A stretch of 64,000 nucleotides of DNA from Subtercola endophyticus (GCF_021044565.1 NZ_CP087997.1:2046001-2110000); one strand, 5' to 3'; positions 22,568-31,776 are shown, counted from the stretch's first letter. Notes: generated by a model not told the origin, from the sequence alone. Made by a program: numbers and translations.

Positions 22568-22659
22568 AACCCGACTGTATTGCTAATGAGGCGCACTCGC
22601 CCGCAACGGAGCCACCGATTGACAAGGGCTCGCAGATGTGGCTGGGGCAGCCGGTGTCG

Positions 22660-23661
22660 TCAGTACAGCAGCATGGTCAGGCGACGACGCGCGGCGGTCA
22701 CGCGCGGATCGTCGAGCCCGACGACCTCGAAGAGTTCGAGCATCCGTGCGCGAAGCAGGTCTTTGCTCGCCTGGTCGGCCTTGGTGAACAGGGCGAGAAT
22801 GCGGTCGAAGGCGTCTTCGACGTGACCGCCCGAAACGTCGAGGTCGGCGACGGCGAGCTGAGCGTCGATGTCGTCGGGCGCCGCAGCACCGGCCGAACGA
22901 ATCTCGTCGAGCGACTTTCCGTCGAGCCTGTCGAGCAGCTTCACCTGCGCCAGGCCTGCGGCGGCGAGGGCGTCGCGCGGGTTCTGCACGATTGCCTTCT
23001 CGTACTCAGCGATGGCGGTCTTGTAGTCGCCCTGCGAGATGGCGTCGAAGGCCTCGGCGTGGTGCGGCGGCAAGGGCTCTTCGACGGGCTCGGCCGGGGA
23101 TTCACTGTCGGCTTCTGCCCCCGCGCGGCCGTCTTGCGGCAAGGCACGCCCCGTGACGCCGTTCTGCGCCGCCAACTGCACGACCTGGTCGAATACGTCG
23201 CGGATGCTCTGCTCCGGCTGCGCGCCCTCGAAGAGCGCAACGGGCCGGCCGGCGATGATCGCGGCGACCGTCGGCACCGACTGTGCCTGAAAGGCCGCAG
23301 CAAGCTGCGGGTTGGTGTCGGTCTCGACACGCACGAGCACGAACTGACCGCCGTACTCGAGGATGAGCTTCTGCATGAGCGGCGCGAGAATTCGCGAACC
23401 GTCAGACCACGAGGCCCACAGTTCGACGATGACCGGCACGGCGTTCGACAGATCGAGAATCTGCGAGAAGGTGGCGTCGGTTCCGTCGAGCAGCAGACTC
23501 GGAACCGCGACACCCGCTCCTGGTGCGGCACCCGGGGCTCCTGGCGCTGCGGCCGGGCCGCCGGCGGCAGGCGAGCCCGCGGGAGCAGCGGCACGATTGA
23601 CCAGCGACGAGAGGTCGACGGCGCCTCTCAGACTGGCGGCAGAGGGGGGAACGTTACTCAT
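22660..23661 (-). CDS. Thioredoxin-fold/TPR protein (YbbN/CnoX-like) lacking CXXC
   Basis: A 333-aa cytoplasmic protein. After an Ala/Gly/Pro-rich N-terminus (about 22-52) comes a thioredoxin fold (about 60-165) and then a TPR-like helical region (about 200-333; DAISQGDYKTAIAEYEKAI). This is the layout of E. coli YbbN/CnoX, a chaperone-associated holdase. The redox motif WCGPC is replaced by WSDGS at residues 85-89, so both cysteines are serines and disulfide chemistry is excluded at that site. The start ATG overlaps the stop of the upstream gene (ATGA), pointing to coupled expression with that membrane protein. Confidence 0.88.
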   Translation of the reverse strand: MSNVPPSAASLRGAVDLSSLVNRAAAPAGSPAAGGPAAAPGAPGAAPGAGVAVPSLLLDGTDATFSQILDLSNAVPVIVELWASWSDGSRILAPLMQKLILEYGGQFVLVRVETDTNPQLAAAFQAQSVPTVAAIIAGRPVALFEGAQPEQSIRDVFDQVVQLAAQNGVTGRALPQDGRAGAEADSESPAEPVEEPLPPHHAEAFDAISQGDYKTAIAEYEKAIVQNPRDALAAAGLAQVKLLDRLDGKSLDEIRSAGAAAPDDIDAQLAVADLDVSGGHVEDAFDRILALFTKADQASKDLLRARMLELFEVVGLDDPRVTAARRRLTMLLY

Positions 23662-25529
23662 GGCAGCTCCTTGGCAGACAGCAGGCCCTGGGCGAACCCG
23701 AGGAGTTGAACCTTCGAGGTATCGCCCGACGCCGGAACGTAGAACAACAATTGATAATCGTAGATCGCTTCGGTGCCCTTGGTGGTGCCGCCGGCCGCGA
23801 CTCCCGAGAGGGCCTGCACCGCGCCCGTCGGGGTGACCGTGGCGCCAGACTCGACCGGCTTCACCGTCACCGATTCACGGATGTTCGCGGTCACGATGGC
23901 GCCGGACTGATTAGTGGCGAGAGCAATGGTCTGCCCGGGCGCCGGCACCTTTGCGAAGTCGATGCTCGCCGTGTTCGGCAGATTGGCCTTCTGCTGAGCC
24001 TTGTAGTCCGCGCCGACGCTTGTGCGCAGCGTGTCGCCGGTGGCATCGAACTTGTCGAAGTATGGGCTCTGTTGACCGACTGCGAGGATGTCGGCGTAAC
24101 CAGTGGCCACATCGGCGGGCGTCATCGACAACAGCTTGGTGTCATTGTCTAGTACGGCAGTGCCCACCGTGGCCGGGGCGACCGGCGGAAGAGTGGTCGA
24201 CGGCTCCAGCGGCACGGCGTAGTAGACCTTGTACTGACTGCGCGGTGTGTCTTGAGTGAGCATCAGCGACAGCGGAGCGATGGTGGGGTCGGCGGGGTTC
24301 TCAACGATGGTGAAGACAGTACGTGGCCAGTCGTCTGTCGCCTGCGGCAGAACGACCGAGGAGGGGCCGGCGGGAATCGCCGCCTGCGCCGGGTAGTCGG
24401 CGTCGGTCTTGCGAATCGAGTAGGTCGCGGTGCGCAAGTCGAGCGCAGGACCGGTCATTCGCACAGCGAGGCCCGTCGCGGCAGCGGTGGGGTCGGTGGC
24501 AGACGCCGCATCAGAAGCAGTGACGACCGTCGACACCTTGCCGAGAATCGTGTCGAGCTGGGACTCGGAGACGACGGGCGGTGGCCCCGAGTCGGGCGTC
24601 GGAACCGGCGTCGGCACGTCGGTCGCGCTCGGCGTAGCGGTGCTGGTCGTCGTTGCCGTGCCGCTGGTCGCGACGGGCACGGGCGTGGCGGTGTCGGCGA
24701 TAGCCGCCGGAAGGGACTGCGACGAGAGGGGCAGAACCGAGCATCCGCTCAGCGCAGCGACGCTCAACACCGAAACCGGCACCAGAACGGCGATCGACTT
24801 GGTGATGGAGCGACGACCGCGCCGCACGCCCGATTCGATGCCGTTCGTTCGAGAAGACGAGAAGCGCTTGCCCTTCGGCAGAGCCGGCTGCTTACGACGG
24901 GGGCCTTGCGACTTCTTCATCTGCCGCAGGCCCAGCAGCAACAGAATGAGGCCCACGATGAGAAAAAACGCCCCCGTCAGCAGCAGCGGCACGGCCATGG
25001 GTGTGCTGTCGTCGAGCGGCCACGAGATGGTCACACTGGTCGGCGCGGGCGCAGTGCCGTCGTCGGCGATGATGAGCGCGTACCCTGCCGGCAGATTGAA
25101 GGTGCGCATCATCGAACCGTCGGTGCTGTACTGATCGAGCCAGAGGTCGGAGCCGGCCGGGTCGGCCGAGCCGCTCGCCACGTTCGCTGCACCTGCCGGG
25201 TCGGCGGCGACGATGGTCGCGTTCAAACTCGGTTTGTCGCCCGGCACCACGCTCAGATCGGCATAGGTCGAGCCGTTCAGCCAGGACTTCACGTCGTCGG
25301 TGCGCCCGTACGCCACGAAGGTCTTCGCGCTGCCGGTGAAGGTCACGGTCTGGTCGCCCGACTCGGCCAGCAGCGAGTCGCTGCCGAGAAAGAGGTAGGG
25401 CGCCCCGCTGGTCTGGGTGGTCTGTACACTCACCGACGACGGCGGAAGAAACACCGTTCGTTGGGCGATGCCGATGCCGATGAGCGCCAACGCAATGACG
25501 AAGGCGATGATGGCAAGAATAAAACGCAC
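23658..25529 (-). CDS. Large membrane protein with internal lipobox-like segment
   Basis: A 623-aa protein, apparently restricted to Actinobacteria; I do not recognise a characterised function. Helix 1 is at residues 3-23, an outer domain follows (24-175), helix 2 at 179-201, and then a short basic cytoplasmic stretch. The segment at 240-263 (RRSITKSIAVLVPV ending LSVAALSGC) looks exactly like a lipoprotein signal with Cys263. After it come a Thr/Pro-rich linker (about 280-325) and a C-terminal domain of ~300 residues. The protein therefore resembles a membrane protein fused in frame to a lipoprotein. It overlaps the YbbN-like gene by ATGA. A single three-helix protein with an external C-terminus is the alternative reading. 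Confidence 0.75.
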   Translation of the reverse strand: MRFILAIIAFVIALALIGIGIAQRTVFLPPSSVSVQTTQTSGAPYLFLGSDSLLAESGDQTVTFTGSAKTFVAYGRTDDVKSWLNGSTYADLSVVPGDKPSLNATIVAADPAGAANVASGSADPAGSDLWLDQYSTDGSMMRTFNLPAGYALIIADDGTAPAPTSVTISWPLDDSTPMAVPLLLTGAFFLIVGLILLLLGLRQMKKSQGPRRKQPALPKGKRFSSSRTNGIESGVRRGRRSITKSIAVLVPVSVLSVAALSGCSVLPLSSQSLPAAIADTATPVPVATSGTATTTSTATPSATDVPTPVPTPDSGPPPVVSESQLDTILGKVSTVVTASDAASATDPTAAATGLAVRMTGPALDLRTATYSIRKTDADYPAQAAIPAGPSSVVLPQATDDWPRTVFTIVENPADPTIAPLSLMLTQDTPRSQYKVYYAVPLEPSTTLPPVAPATVGTAVLDNDTKLLSMTPADVATGYADILAVGQQSPYFDKFDATGDTLRTSVGADYKAQQKANLPNTASIDFAKVPAPGQTIALATNQSGAIVTANIRESVTVKPVESGATVTPTGAVQALSGVAAGGTTKGTEAIYDYQLLFYVPASGDTSKVQLLGFAQGLLSAKELP

Positions 25530-25649
25530 GAATGAACTCCAGACAAGACATTAAAAGATAGCCGATCCTGCTTGTGAATGCTCCCAGACTTCTGGGTTGT
25601 CATGTGCAGGCGCTAGATTTGCTGGCAGAGCACGACCTGAGGAGCAACG

Positions 25650-26705
25650 GTGAAGATTCGGAACGCCTTCACCCTGGGACTCGTCGGTACGCTCGGTGTC
25701 GGCCTCGGAATCGTCATTCTGATGGCCATCGGCAACCTGGCCACCGTGCTCACCTACGTGGGCATCGCCATCTTTCTCGCGCTCGGCCTCGACCCGGTCG
25801 TGTCATGGCTCGAGTCTCGGCACGTCAGGCGATCGCTCGCGATTCTGATCGTGATCGTCGGGGTGGCGGCGATCATCACCGGGCTCGTCTTCGCCGTGCT
25901 GCCGATCATCATCGACCAGCTCACTCAGCTGTTCGGCCAGATTCCCGTGCTGCTGCGCGGCTTTCAGTCGTCGACCTGGGCGTCTGACCTGAGCGATCGA
26001 CTCGGCGGTTTCATCGACGTGCAGGCGGTGGTGGATGCCGTGACGAAATATCTGCAAGACCCCGGCAATATCACGACCATCGCCGGTGGTGCGCTGGCGG
26101 TGGGAGTCGGCATTGCGAACGGCATCTTCGGAACCGTGATCGTGATCATTCTGACCCTGTTCTTCACGGCGAACCTGGCCATGATGAAACGCACGGTGTA
26201 TCTGCTCGTTCCCGCGTCGAAGCGCGAGCGGTTCGCCGATCTCGGCGAGCAGGTCACCGACGCGGTAGGGCGTTACGTGATCGGGCAGGTGGTGCTCGGC
26301 ATGTGCAACGGAGTGCTCAGCTTCATCTTCTTGTCGATCATCCAGGCGCCCTATGCCGCCGTGCTGGCGTTCATCGCCGGGCTGCTCTCGCTGATTCCGC
26401 TCGTCGGAACCATCTCGGGATCGGTCATCATCGTGGCCGTCTGCCTCATCCCCGGAATCGGATCGCCGCTCACGGCGTTGGTCGCGGCGATCTACTACCT
26501 CATCTACATGCAGGTCGAGGCGTACTTCTTGAGCCCGAACATCATGCGGCGAGCGGTCTCGGTGCCAGGGTCGGTGGTGGTGATCGCCGCGTTGGCCGGC
26601 GCCTCACTACTGGGCGTGCTCGGGGCGCTGATCGCGATTCCCATCGCGGCGTCGATCATTCTCGTCGTGAAGCAGGTCGTGATTCCCCTTCAGAACGAGC
26701 GCTGA
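25650..26705 (+). CDS. AI-2E family (PerM-like) permease, second copy
   Basis: A 351-aa membrane protein of family PF01594, clearly related to the product of 21428-22567. Shared blocks are VLTYVGIAIFLALGLDPVV, GRYVIGQVVLGMCNGVLSFIFL, LIPLVGTISGSVIIVAVC and YYLIYMQVEAYFLSPNIMRRAVSVPG. It starts at GTG 25650 with GAGGAG eight bases upstream. A 16-nt direct repeat covering its last codons and stop (26693-26708 and 26710-26725) duplicates the gene end. The transported solute is not inferable. Confidence 0.9.
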   Translation: MKIRNAFTLGLVGTLGVGLGIVILMAIGNLATVLTYVGIAIFLALGLDPVVSWLESRHVRRSLAILIVIVGVAAIITGLVFAVLPIIIDQLTQLFGQIPVLLRGFQSSTWASDLSDRLGGFIDVQAVVDAVTKYLQDPGNITTIAGGALAVGVGIANGIFGTVIVIILTLFFTANLAMMKRTVYLLVPASKRERFADLGEQVTDAVGRYVIGQVVLGMCNGVLSFIFLSIIQAPYAAVLAFIAGLLSLIPLVGTISGSVIIVAVCLIPGIGSPLTALVAAIYYLIYMQVEAYFLSPNIMRRAVSVPGSVVVIAALAGASLLGVLGALIAIPIAASIILVVKQVVIPLQNER

Positions 26706-26785
26706 GGAAGAACGAGCGCTGAGGACCGGTAACAGTGCTGCGGCGACTGGCTGGCTGCGCCGGGCGAACGGATGCCCGCCAGAAC

Positions 26786-27511
26786 CTACTCGAGTTCGTA
26801 CGTCTCGGGCAGCGGCGCTGCGGCGGGATTCACGTGCGCCACGATCTCGTTCAGCACACGTTTCACTTGCGTCTCCCCCACCCACAGATGCTTTCCGCCC
26901 GCGATTTCGACGAGGTCGATGTCGGGCACGACCGAGAAACGCTCTCGAGCCTCCTCCGGGCGCAGAAAGTCGTCGAACTCGGGAATGAGCGCGACGAGCG
27001 GCACGCTGTTCGTCGCCCACGCGGCGAGCTCGGCCTCCGTCGCGCGGTGCAGCGGCGGCGAAAGGAGAATCGCCCCGTCGATGTTGTGCTCCAGCCCGTA
27101 TTTCAGGGCGAGTTCGGTGCCGAACGACCAGCCGACAAGCCAGGGATGCGGCAGCTGGTGCTCGGTGACGAAGCGCATAGCCGAGTCGAGGTCGAGCCGT
27201 TCATCCGTTCCCTCGTCGAAGGCACCCCCGCTTCTGCCGCGCGGAGACGACGTGCCCCGCGTATTGAAGCGCAGCACGGCCAGATCGGCTAGCGCGGGCA
27301 GTCGGTTCGCCGCTTTGCGCAGCACGTGCGAATCCATGAATCCGCCCGCAGTCGGCAGCGGATGGAGCGTGACGAGAGTCGCTACGGGCGGCTTGTCGAC
27401 GGGCACCGCGAGTTCGCCGACCAGGGTGAGCCCATCGGCGGTGTGCAGCTCGATGTCGGTGCGGGTCGCGGGCAGCTCGACGCCGCTTCGTACCTCGACG
27501 GTGGGTGCCAC
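26786..27511 (-). CDS. Alpha/beta-hydrolase family protein
   Basis: A 241-aa soluble alpha/beta hydrolase of the dienelactone hydrolase/KANL3-like type. Motifs in order: a TLHPLPTAGG loop, VLRFNTRGTSS (the strand preceding the nucleophile elbow), VGWSFGTELAL (Gx-Ser-x-G nucleophile Ser), IPEFDDF (candidate acid) and GGKHLWVG (catalytic His). The start is taken as GTG 27511, one base after the stop of the upstream zinc-protein gene, indicating translational coupling. A longer start 22 codons upstream would overlap that gene. The substrate is unknown. Confidence 0.82.
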   Translation of the reverse strand: MAPTVEVRSGVELPATRTDIELHTADGLTLVGELAVPVDKPPVATLVTLHPLPTAGGFMDSHVLRKAANRLPALADLAVLRFNTRGTSSPRGRSGGAFDEGTDERLDLDSAMRFVTEHQLPHPWLVGWSFGTELALKYGLEHNIDGAILLSPPLHRATEAELAAWATNSVPLVALIPEFDDFLRPEEARERFSVVPDIDLVEIAGGKHLWVGETQVKRVLNEIVAHVNPAAAPLPETYELE

Positions 27512-27512
27512 G

Positions 27513-27875
27513 TTATGTTCCGATCTTCCAGCAGTGAGTGTGCCAATGGCGGCGCGCGGCGAGGTCGGCAGCGTCACCCAGAACTCCGTCGGCGCGCCAG
27601 GCGACGAGGTGCGCGGTGCCGGGCGTGATGGCCTGCAGGCAGCCGGGGCACATGTACTCTTTGGTCGCCTGCAGCGCCGAGATGGGCTGCACGTTCCAGT
27701 CGCCCGAGCGGCGGTGCTCGGTGCTGCGCCAGCCGGTCAGCAGTCGCTCGATGCTCGGCTCGTCGTCGTCAGCGCCCCCCGCCGAGCCGCTGCCCGCTGC
27801 CGCGCCGACGCCCGCACGGCCCGGTGTGGCGCGCTTCGCCTTTCGGGGGTGATTGCTGCGGGGCATGCCTTCCAT
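27513..27875 (-). CDS. Small putative zinc-binding protein
   Basis: A 120-aa protein with a basic N-terminus (PRSNHPRKAKR), a Gly/Ala linker and a conserved C-terminal module. The module is CPGCLQAITPGTAHLVAW followed, about 20 residues on, by RRHWHTHCW. The CxxC plus HxHC set is a plausible zinc site. Similar short proteins are widespread in Actinobacteria, with no known function. The start is uncertain: an internal ATG three codons downstream is equally possible. Its stop is one base before the start of the alpha/beta hydrolase. Confidence 0.72.
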   Translation of the reverse strand: MEGMPRSNHPRKAKRATPGRAGVGAAAGSGSAGGADDDEPSIERLLTGWRSTEHRRSGDWNVQPISALQATKEYMCPGCLQAITPGTAHLVAWRADGVLGDAADLAARRHWHTHCWKIGT

Positions 27876-27931
27876 CCTACGATCGTGCGGGCGGGTAGCC
27901 GCCGGGCATCCCTCGGCCCTCGGCCAGCGCT

Positions 27932-29575
27932 TCAGTCGGCCAGACCTTCGTTCTGCACCAGCCGCGACTCCTCGAGGTCAAGCATCTCGTGCGCCTTGGT
28001 GATGGCGTGCGAACTGAACGACTCGCGGTCGCGGGCATCGAGCAGCGTTTCGCGTTCGACCCGCAGCACCTCGAGGCGCAGCTCGCGGTACTGCTCGCTC
28101 GACGGGAGGGCACCGGGAGCCACCGCAGCGTGCTCGGCGGTCTGCGCGAGCTCCCACGCCGACTGGCTGCGCAGCAGTGCGTCGTGGCGCACCCGCTCAA
28201 CCACCTCGGGGTCTGGAACGGTGCCGTCTGACAGTACGAGGGAGGGGTTCTCGAGCATCCCCCTGCCCGCCTCTTGCAGCTCGTCCACGAGAGAGGCGAA
28301 CTCCTCCCGATCGGCGACGGGGCTGGCCAGCCGGATGCCCGACCACCGAATCACGAACGGCAAGGTCGTGCCCTGCAGCACCAGTGTCACGATCGCCACC
28401 GTGAATGCGATGAGAATCAGTTGTGGCCGGTACGGAGTGTTTTCGGGCAACGATTGCGCCGCAGCCAGCGTCACGACACCCCGCATGCCGCTCCACGACA
28501 GCACCAGGCCGCCAGGAGCACCGGCCGGGGCGTCTGGAGCACCCGGATCGAACGCGACTCCCTGCCGCGCGAGCCGGCGCCGGTACCGCCACGACATCAG
28601 CACCGCAGGAGGCATGACGAAAACGAAGCGCAGGATGATCAGCAGAACCGTCGCGTACAGCCCGAACAGCACGGCTTGCTGCACACTCAGCTTCTGATCG
28701 ACCACAGACTCGAGCAGGCCCTTCAGCTGCAGGCCCATGATGAGAAAGACCGCGTTCTCCAGCAAGAACGACAACGTGCGCCAGGTGAGCCGCTCGCTGA
28801 TGCGCGACGGCGCGGAGAAATATTTGGCTCCGAAGTGCCCGGTCAGCAGGCCTGCGGCCACCACCGCCAACACGCCCGACGCGCCGATCTCCTCGGCGGG
28901 CACGTAGGCCAGAAACGGCACCGCGAACGAGATGGCGGTGGTGAGAACGGGGTCGCGCAGCTTCGATCGCACCCACACGGTGACCACGCCGACGATACCG
29001 CCGACGATCGCGGCGATGACCACCGAATACACGAACGAACCGCCGACCTGCCAGATGCTCACCGCTCCCGCCGTGGCTGCCACGGCCGAGCGCAGCAGCA
29101 CCAGTGCTGACGCATCGTTGACGAGGCTCTCGCCCTCGATCACCGCTACCAGCCGGTGCGGCAGGCCGAGCCGCTTGGCGATCGAGGCTGCAGACACCGC
29201 GTCGGTTGGGCTGATCACCGCGCCGAGAGCGATGGCCGAGGCGAGGCTGAGCTGCGGAAAGAGCCAGAACAGCAGGAGCCCGGTGCCGAAGGCGCTCACG
29301 AACACGAGGGCGACCGACAGCCCCGTGATGCTCACGATGTTCTTGCGAAAGTCGCTGAGCGGCAGATTGATGGCCGAGGCGTAGAGCAGCGGCGGCAGCA
29401 CAACGGTGAGAATGAGCGCCGACGGCACGACAACCGGTTGAACACCGGGAATGATCGAAATGCCGATTCCGATCAGAACCAGGATGATCGGCGCCGCAAT
29501 CTTCAGCCGCGGAGCGAAGACCGAAACGCCCACGATGACGATGACGCCGATGACGGCCACGACCTCATTGCGCAT
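27932..29575 (-). CDS. Na+/H+ antiporter, CPA1 family
   Basis: A 547-aa cation/proton antiporter of the NhaP/CPA1 type. About 12 membrane helices fill residues 1-420, with the family motifs LGAVISPTDAVSAASIAKRLGLP and GESLVNDASALV (the ND ion-binding pair). A soluble C-terminal tail of ~120 residues follows. It probably exports Na+ or K+ in exchange for protons, for pH and salt homeostasis. It is a single gene on the minus strand, 48 bp from a DivIVA-domain gene. Confidence 0.9.
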   Translation of the reverse strand: MRNEVVAVIGVIVIVGVSVFAPRLKIAAPIILVLIGIGISIIPGVQPVVVPSALILTVVLPPLLYASAINLPLSDFRKNIVSITGLSVALVFVSAFGTGLLLFWLFPQLSLASAIALGAVISPTDAVSAASIAKRLGLPHRLVAVIEGESLVNDASALVLLRSAVAATAGAVSIWQVGGSFVYSVVIAAIVGGIVGVVTVWVRSKLRDPVLTTAISFAVPFLAYVPAEEIGASGVLAVVAAGLLTGHFGAKYFSAPSRISERLTWRTLSFLLENAVFLIMGLQLKGLLESVVDQKLSVQQAVLFGLYATVLLIILRFVFVMPPAVLMSWRYRRRLARQGVAFDPGAPDAPAGAPGGLVLSWSGMRGVVTLAAAQSLPENTPYRPQLILIAFTVAIVTLVLQGTTLPFVIRWSGIRLASPVADREEFASLVDELQEAGRGMLENPSLVLSDGTVPDPEVVERVRHDALLRSQSAWELAQTAEHAAVAPGALPSSEQYRELRLEVLRVERETLLDARDRESFSSHAITKAHEMLDLEESRLVQNEGLAD

Positions 29576-29623
29576 GGTGCCTCCCCCGAATCATCGCCCC
29601 GATCATCCGCAATCCGTGCGGGT

Positions 29624-30190
29624 TTACTGCACCGAGAGCATCACGTCGACGACCGCGTCGAGCACGGCGTCGACCTGAGCCTCGTTGTAGCCGCCCAGCT
29701 TCGGGCGAAAAATGGCGTTGCGCACGTCGTCGACAGTCACGGTCTCGGTGCCGCGAAAATAGCCCGCGACCGTCTCGCAGAAGTCGTCGACGTCGCCGCG
29801 ATCGTAGCCGCCGGTGAGAATGCCCACCCGCCGGAACTTGTGCCCGCGCCCGCGCTCGAGTCGCCCGACGATCTCTCGAGCCCGGTCACGGCTCAAGGTG
29901 TACCACTTCTCATCGCCGATTTCGTGCTTGGCCCGCGCACGCTCGCGCGCAGAAAAGGCGTCTTCGAGCCGCTCGAGGGCCGCGTCGACGTGACTCGTCG
30001 AGTACCCGCCCTTCTGCAGCGAGAACGAGGTGCGACGGATGCCCCGCGAATCCAAGTCGACGTCGGATGTCCCGCGCGAGGGGTCGCCCTGCGCCTCGTA
30101 GGCCGCGCGTGCGTCGCTCAAGAACTTCTCTACCTCGTCGACGTTGTAGCCCATTGCTGACTTGCGACTGACCGGAAACGTTTGACTCAC
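29624..30190 (-). CDS. DivIVA-domain repeat protein
   Basis: A 188-aa protein made of several short DivIVA-like units. Each has the form F-x(n)-GY-x2-x2-VD-x-F/L: GYNVDEVEKFL at about 14, GGYSTSHVDAALERLEDAF at about 61, GYDRGDVDDFCETVAGYF at about 129 and LGGYNEAQVDAVLDAVVDVM at about 165. This matches the actinobacterial DivIVA-domain family rather than full-length Wag31, whose long coiled coil is absent. It probably relates to polar growth or curved-membrane localisation. It lies between the antiporter gene and cdsA. Confidence 0.8.
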   Translation of the reverse strand: MSQTFPVSRKSAMGYNVDEVEKFLSDARAAYEAQGDPSRGTSDVDLDSRGIRRTSFSLQKGGYSTSHVDAALERLEDAFSARERARAKHEIGDEKWYTLSRDRAREIVGRLERGRGHKFRRVGILTGGYDRGDVDDFCETVAGYFRGTETVTVDDVRNAIFRPKLGGYNEAQVDAVLDAVVDVMLSVQ

Positions 30191-30245
30191 GCACCCATTG
30201 TGCCAACTCTTCTGGTGCCAAGCTGACCGAAGGCCGCACGGAGTG

Positions 30246-31214
30246 TCAGTGGAAGATCACAAAAAGTGCGTACGCCGCGACGGCGGAAGGCAACATCGAG
30301 TCGAGCCGATCGAGAAAACCGCCGTGCCCGGGCAGCCAGGTGCTCATGTCTTTGATGCCCATGTCGCGCTTCAGCAGAGACTCGGCCAGGTCGCCGAAGG
30401 TCGCCGTCGCAGTGATGACCGCCCCGAGGATGAGGCCCACCCACCAGGGCTGCTGGAGCAAGAAGATGCCGAGAATGAGGCCGGCGATGAGGGCCAGACC
30501 GGCGGCGCCGGCAAAGCCCTCCCACGTCTTCTTCGGGCTGATTCTGGGCGCCATCGGGTGTTTGCCGAAGTTGAGCCCTGTGGCGTACGCGCCCGTATCG
30601 ACGCAGATCACCACGATCATGAACGACAGCACCCACCAGCGACCGTCGGGCTGAGTCACGAGCAGAATCGAGATGCTGCCGAGAAACACGACGTAGGCCT
30701 GAACGAAGAACCCCGCCGCGAGATCGCGGAACACCGACGCCGAGCTCGTGCGATACTTCGGCACAGCGAGCTCCACCAGGCGCCAGAGTAAAACGAACAC
30801 GCTGCCGGCGAGCAGAATGAGCCATTGCCCCTGCTGCCCCCAGAAGTACGCCGCCACCGACACGGCCGCCGCCGAGATCAGCGTTGGAATCAGGGGAACG
30901 TGACGCCCCGATTTACCGAGGGCACCGACGAGCTCAGCGGATGCCAGGCACGTCAGTACACCCACGAAGATGAAGAACACGACCGGAAAGAACAGCAGGC
31001 TGAACAGCATGATGAGCCCGAGGCCGAGCCCGATGGCTATCGCGCTGACGAGGTTTCGCCCGGTGCGAGCAGCAATCTTCTCATTGACCTCGTCGAACTG
31101 CTCTCGGCGGGCTCGCACTCGCTCTTCGAGTTCGGCCCGCGAAATGCCCTGCCCGGAACGTTTCGGCTTCTGAGGCTTCGCCGCCTGATCAGCCGCCCCG
31201 GGGTCATTGCTCAT
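30246..31214 (-). CDS. cdsA: Phosphatidate cytidylyltransferase CdsA
   Basis: Makes CDP-diacylglycerol from phosphatidate and CTP, the branch point for phosphatidylglycerol, cardiolipin and phosphatidylinositol lipids. The 322-aa protein has a charged N-terminal stretch (about 1-50), then eight or so membrane helices. The family signature is VICVDTGAYATGLNFGKHP followed by ISPKKTWEGFAG, containing the metal-binding Asp and the conserved KTWEG. It follows frr with 7 bp between stop and start, so both are probably co-transcribed. Confidence 0.95.
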   Translation of the reverse strand: MSNDPGAADQAAKPQKPKRSGQGISRAELEERVRARREQFDEVNEKIAARTGRNLVSAIAIGLGLGLIMLFSLLFFPVVFFIFVGVLTCLASAELVGALGKSGRHVPLIPTLISAAAVSVAAYFWGQQGQWLILLAGSVFVLLWRLVELAVPKYRTSSASVFRDLAAGFFVQAYVVFLGSISILLVTQPDGRWWVLSFMIVVICVDTGAYATGLNFGKHPMAPRISPKKTWEGFAGAAGLALIAGLILGIFLLQQPWWVGLILGAVITATATFGDLAESLLKRDMGIKDMSTWLPGHGGFLDRLDSMLPSAVAAYALFVIFH

Positions 31215-31221
31215 GGGTGAC

Positions 31222-31776
31222 CTAGATTTCCAGCAGTTCGGTCTCTTTGCGCTTCAGAGCATCGTCGATGGCATCGACCGTTGCTTTCGTGTTCGCCTCG
31301 AGTTCTTTCTCAGCACGCCCGACCTCGTCGTCGCCGACTTCGCTCTTCAGGGCGTCGAGATCGTCTTTCGCCTTGCGGCGGATGTTGCGCACCGAGACCT
31401 TGCCGTCTTCGGCCTTGCCCTTCACGAGCTTGACGAACTCTTTGCGGCGCTCTTCGGTGAGGTCGGGCAGCGTGACACGAATGATGTTGCCATCGTTCGT
31501 GGGGTTCGCGCCCAGGTTCGGCATGTCGCGCAGTGCCTGCTCGATGTCGCGCAGAGCACCCTTGTCATAAGGCGTGACGATGATCGTGCGAGCCTCGGGG
31601 TTCGCGAGCGAGGCGAGCTGGGCGAGAGGTGTGGGCGAGCCGTAATAGTCCACCAGCACCTTCTGGAACAACGACGGGTTCGCACGGCCGGTGCGCACTG
31701 TCGAGAAATCTTCTTTGGTGGCCTCGAGGGCCTTTTTCATGCGTTCGGCGGCATCGGTCAGCACATCGGCAATCAC
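31222..31776 (-). CDS. frr: Ribosome recycling factor
   Basis: Works with EF-G to split post-termination ribosomes. The 184-aa product matches the normal family length. It shows [25 protein letters not shown], the hinge region [41 protein letters not shown] and the C-terminal [12 protein letters not shown]. It sits between pyrH (105 bp upstream) and cdsA (7 bp downstream) in the conserved order. Confidence 0.97.
   Translation of the reverse strand: MIADVLTDAAERMKKALEATKEDFSTVRTGRANPSLFQKVLVDYYGSPTPLAQLASLANPEARTIIVTPYDKGALRDIEQALRDMPNLGANPTNDGNIIRVTLPDLTEERRKEFVKLVKGKAEDGKVSVRNIRRKAKDDLDALKSEVGDDEVGRAEKELEANTKATVDAIDDALKRKETELLEI

Noticed and set aside
21428..26705. Quorum-sensing AI-2 export locus
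   Set aside because: The AI-2E family name does not establish the substrate; no luxS or lsr genes are present.
26772..28697. 641-codon plus-strand frame
   Set aside because: Antisense to the alpha/beta hydrolase, zinc protein and CPA1 antiporter, all of which have family motifs.
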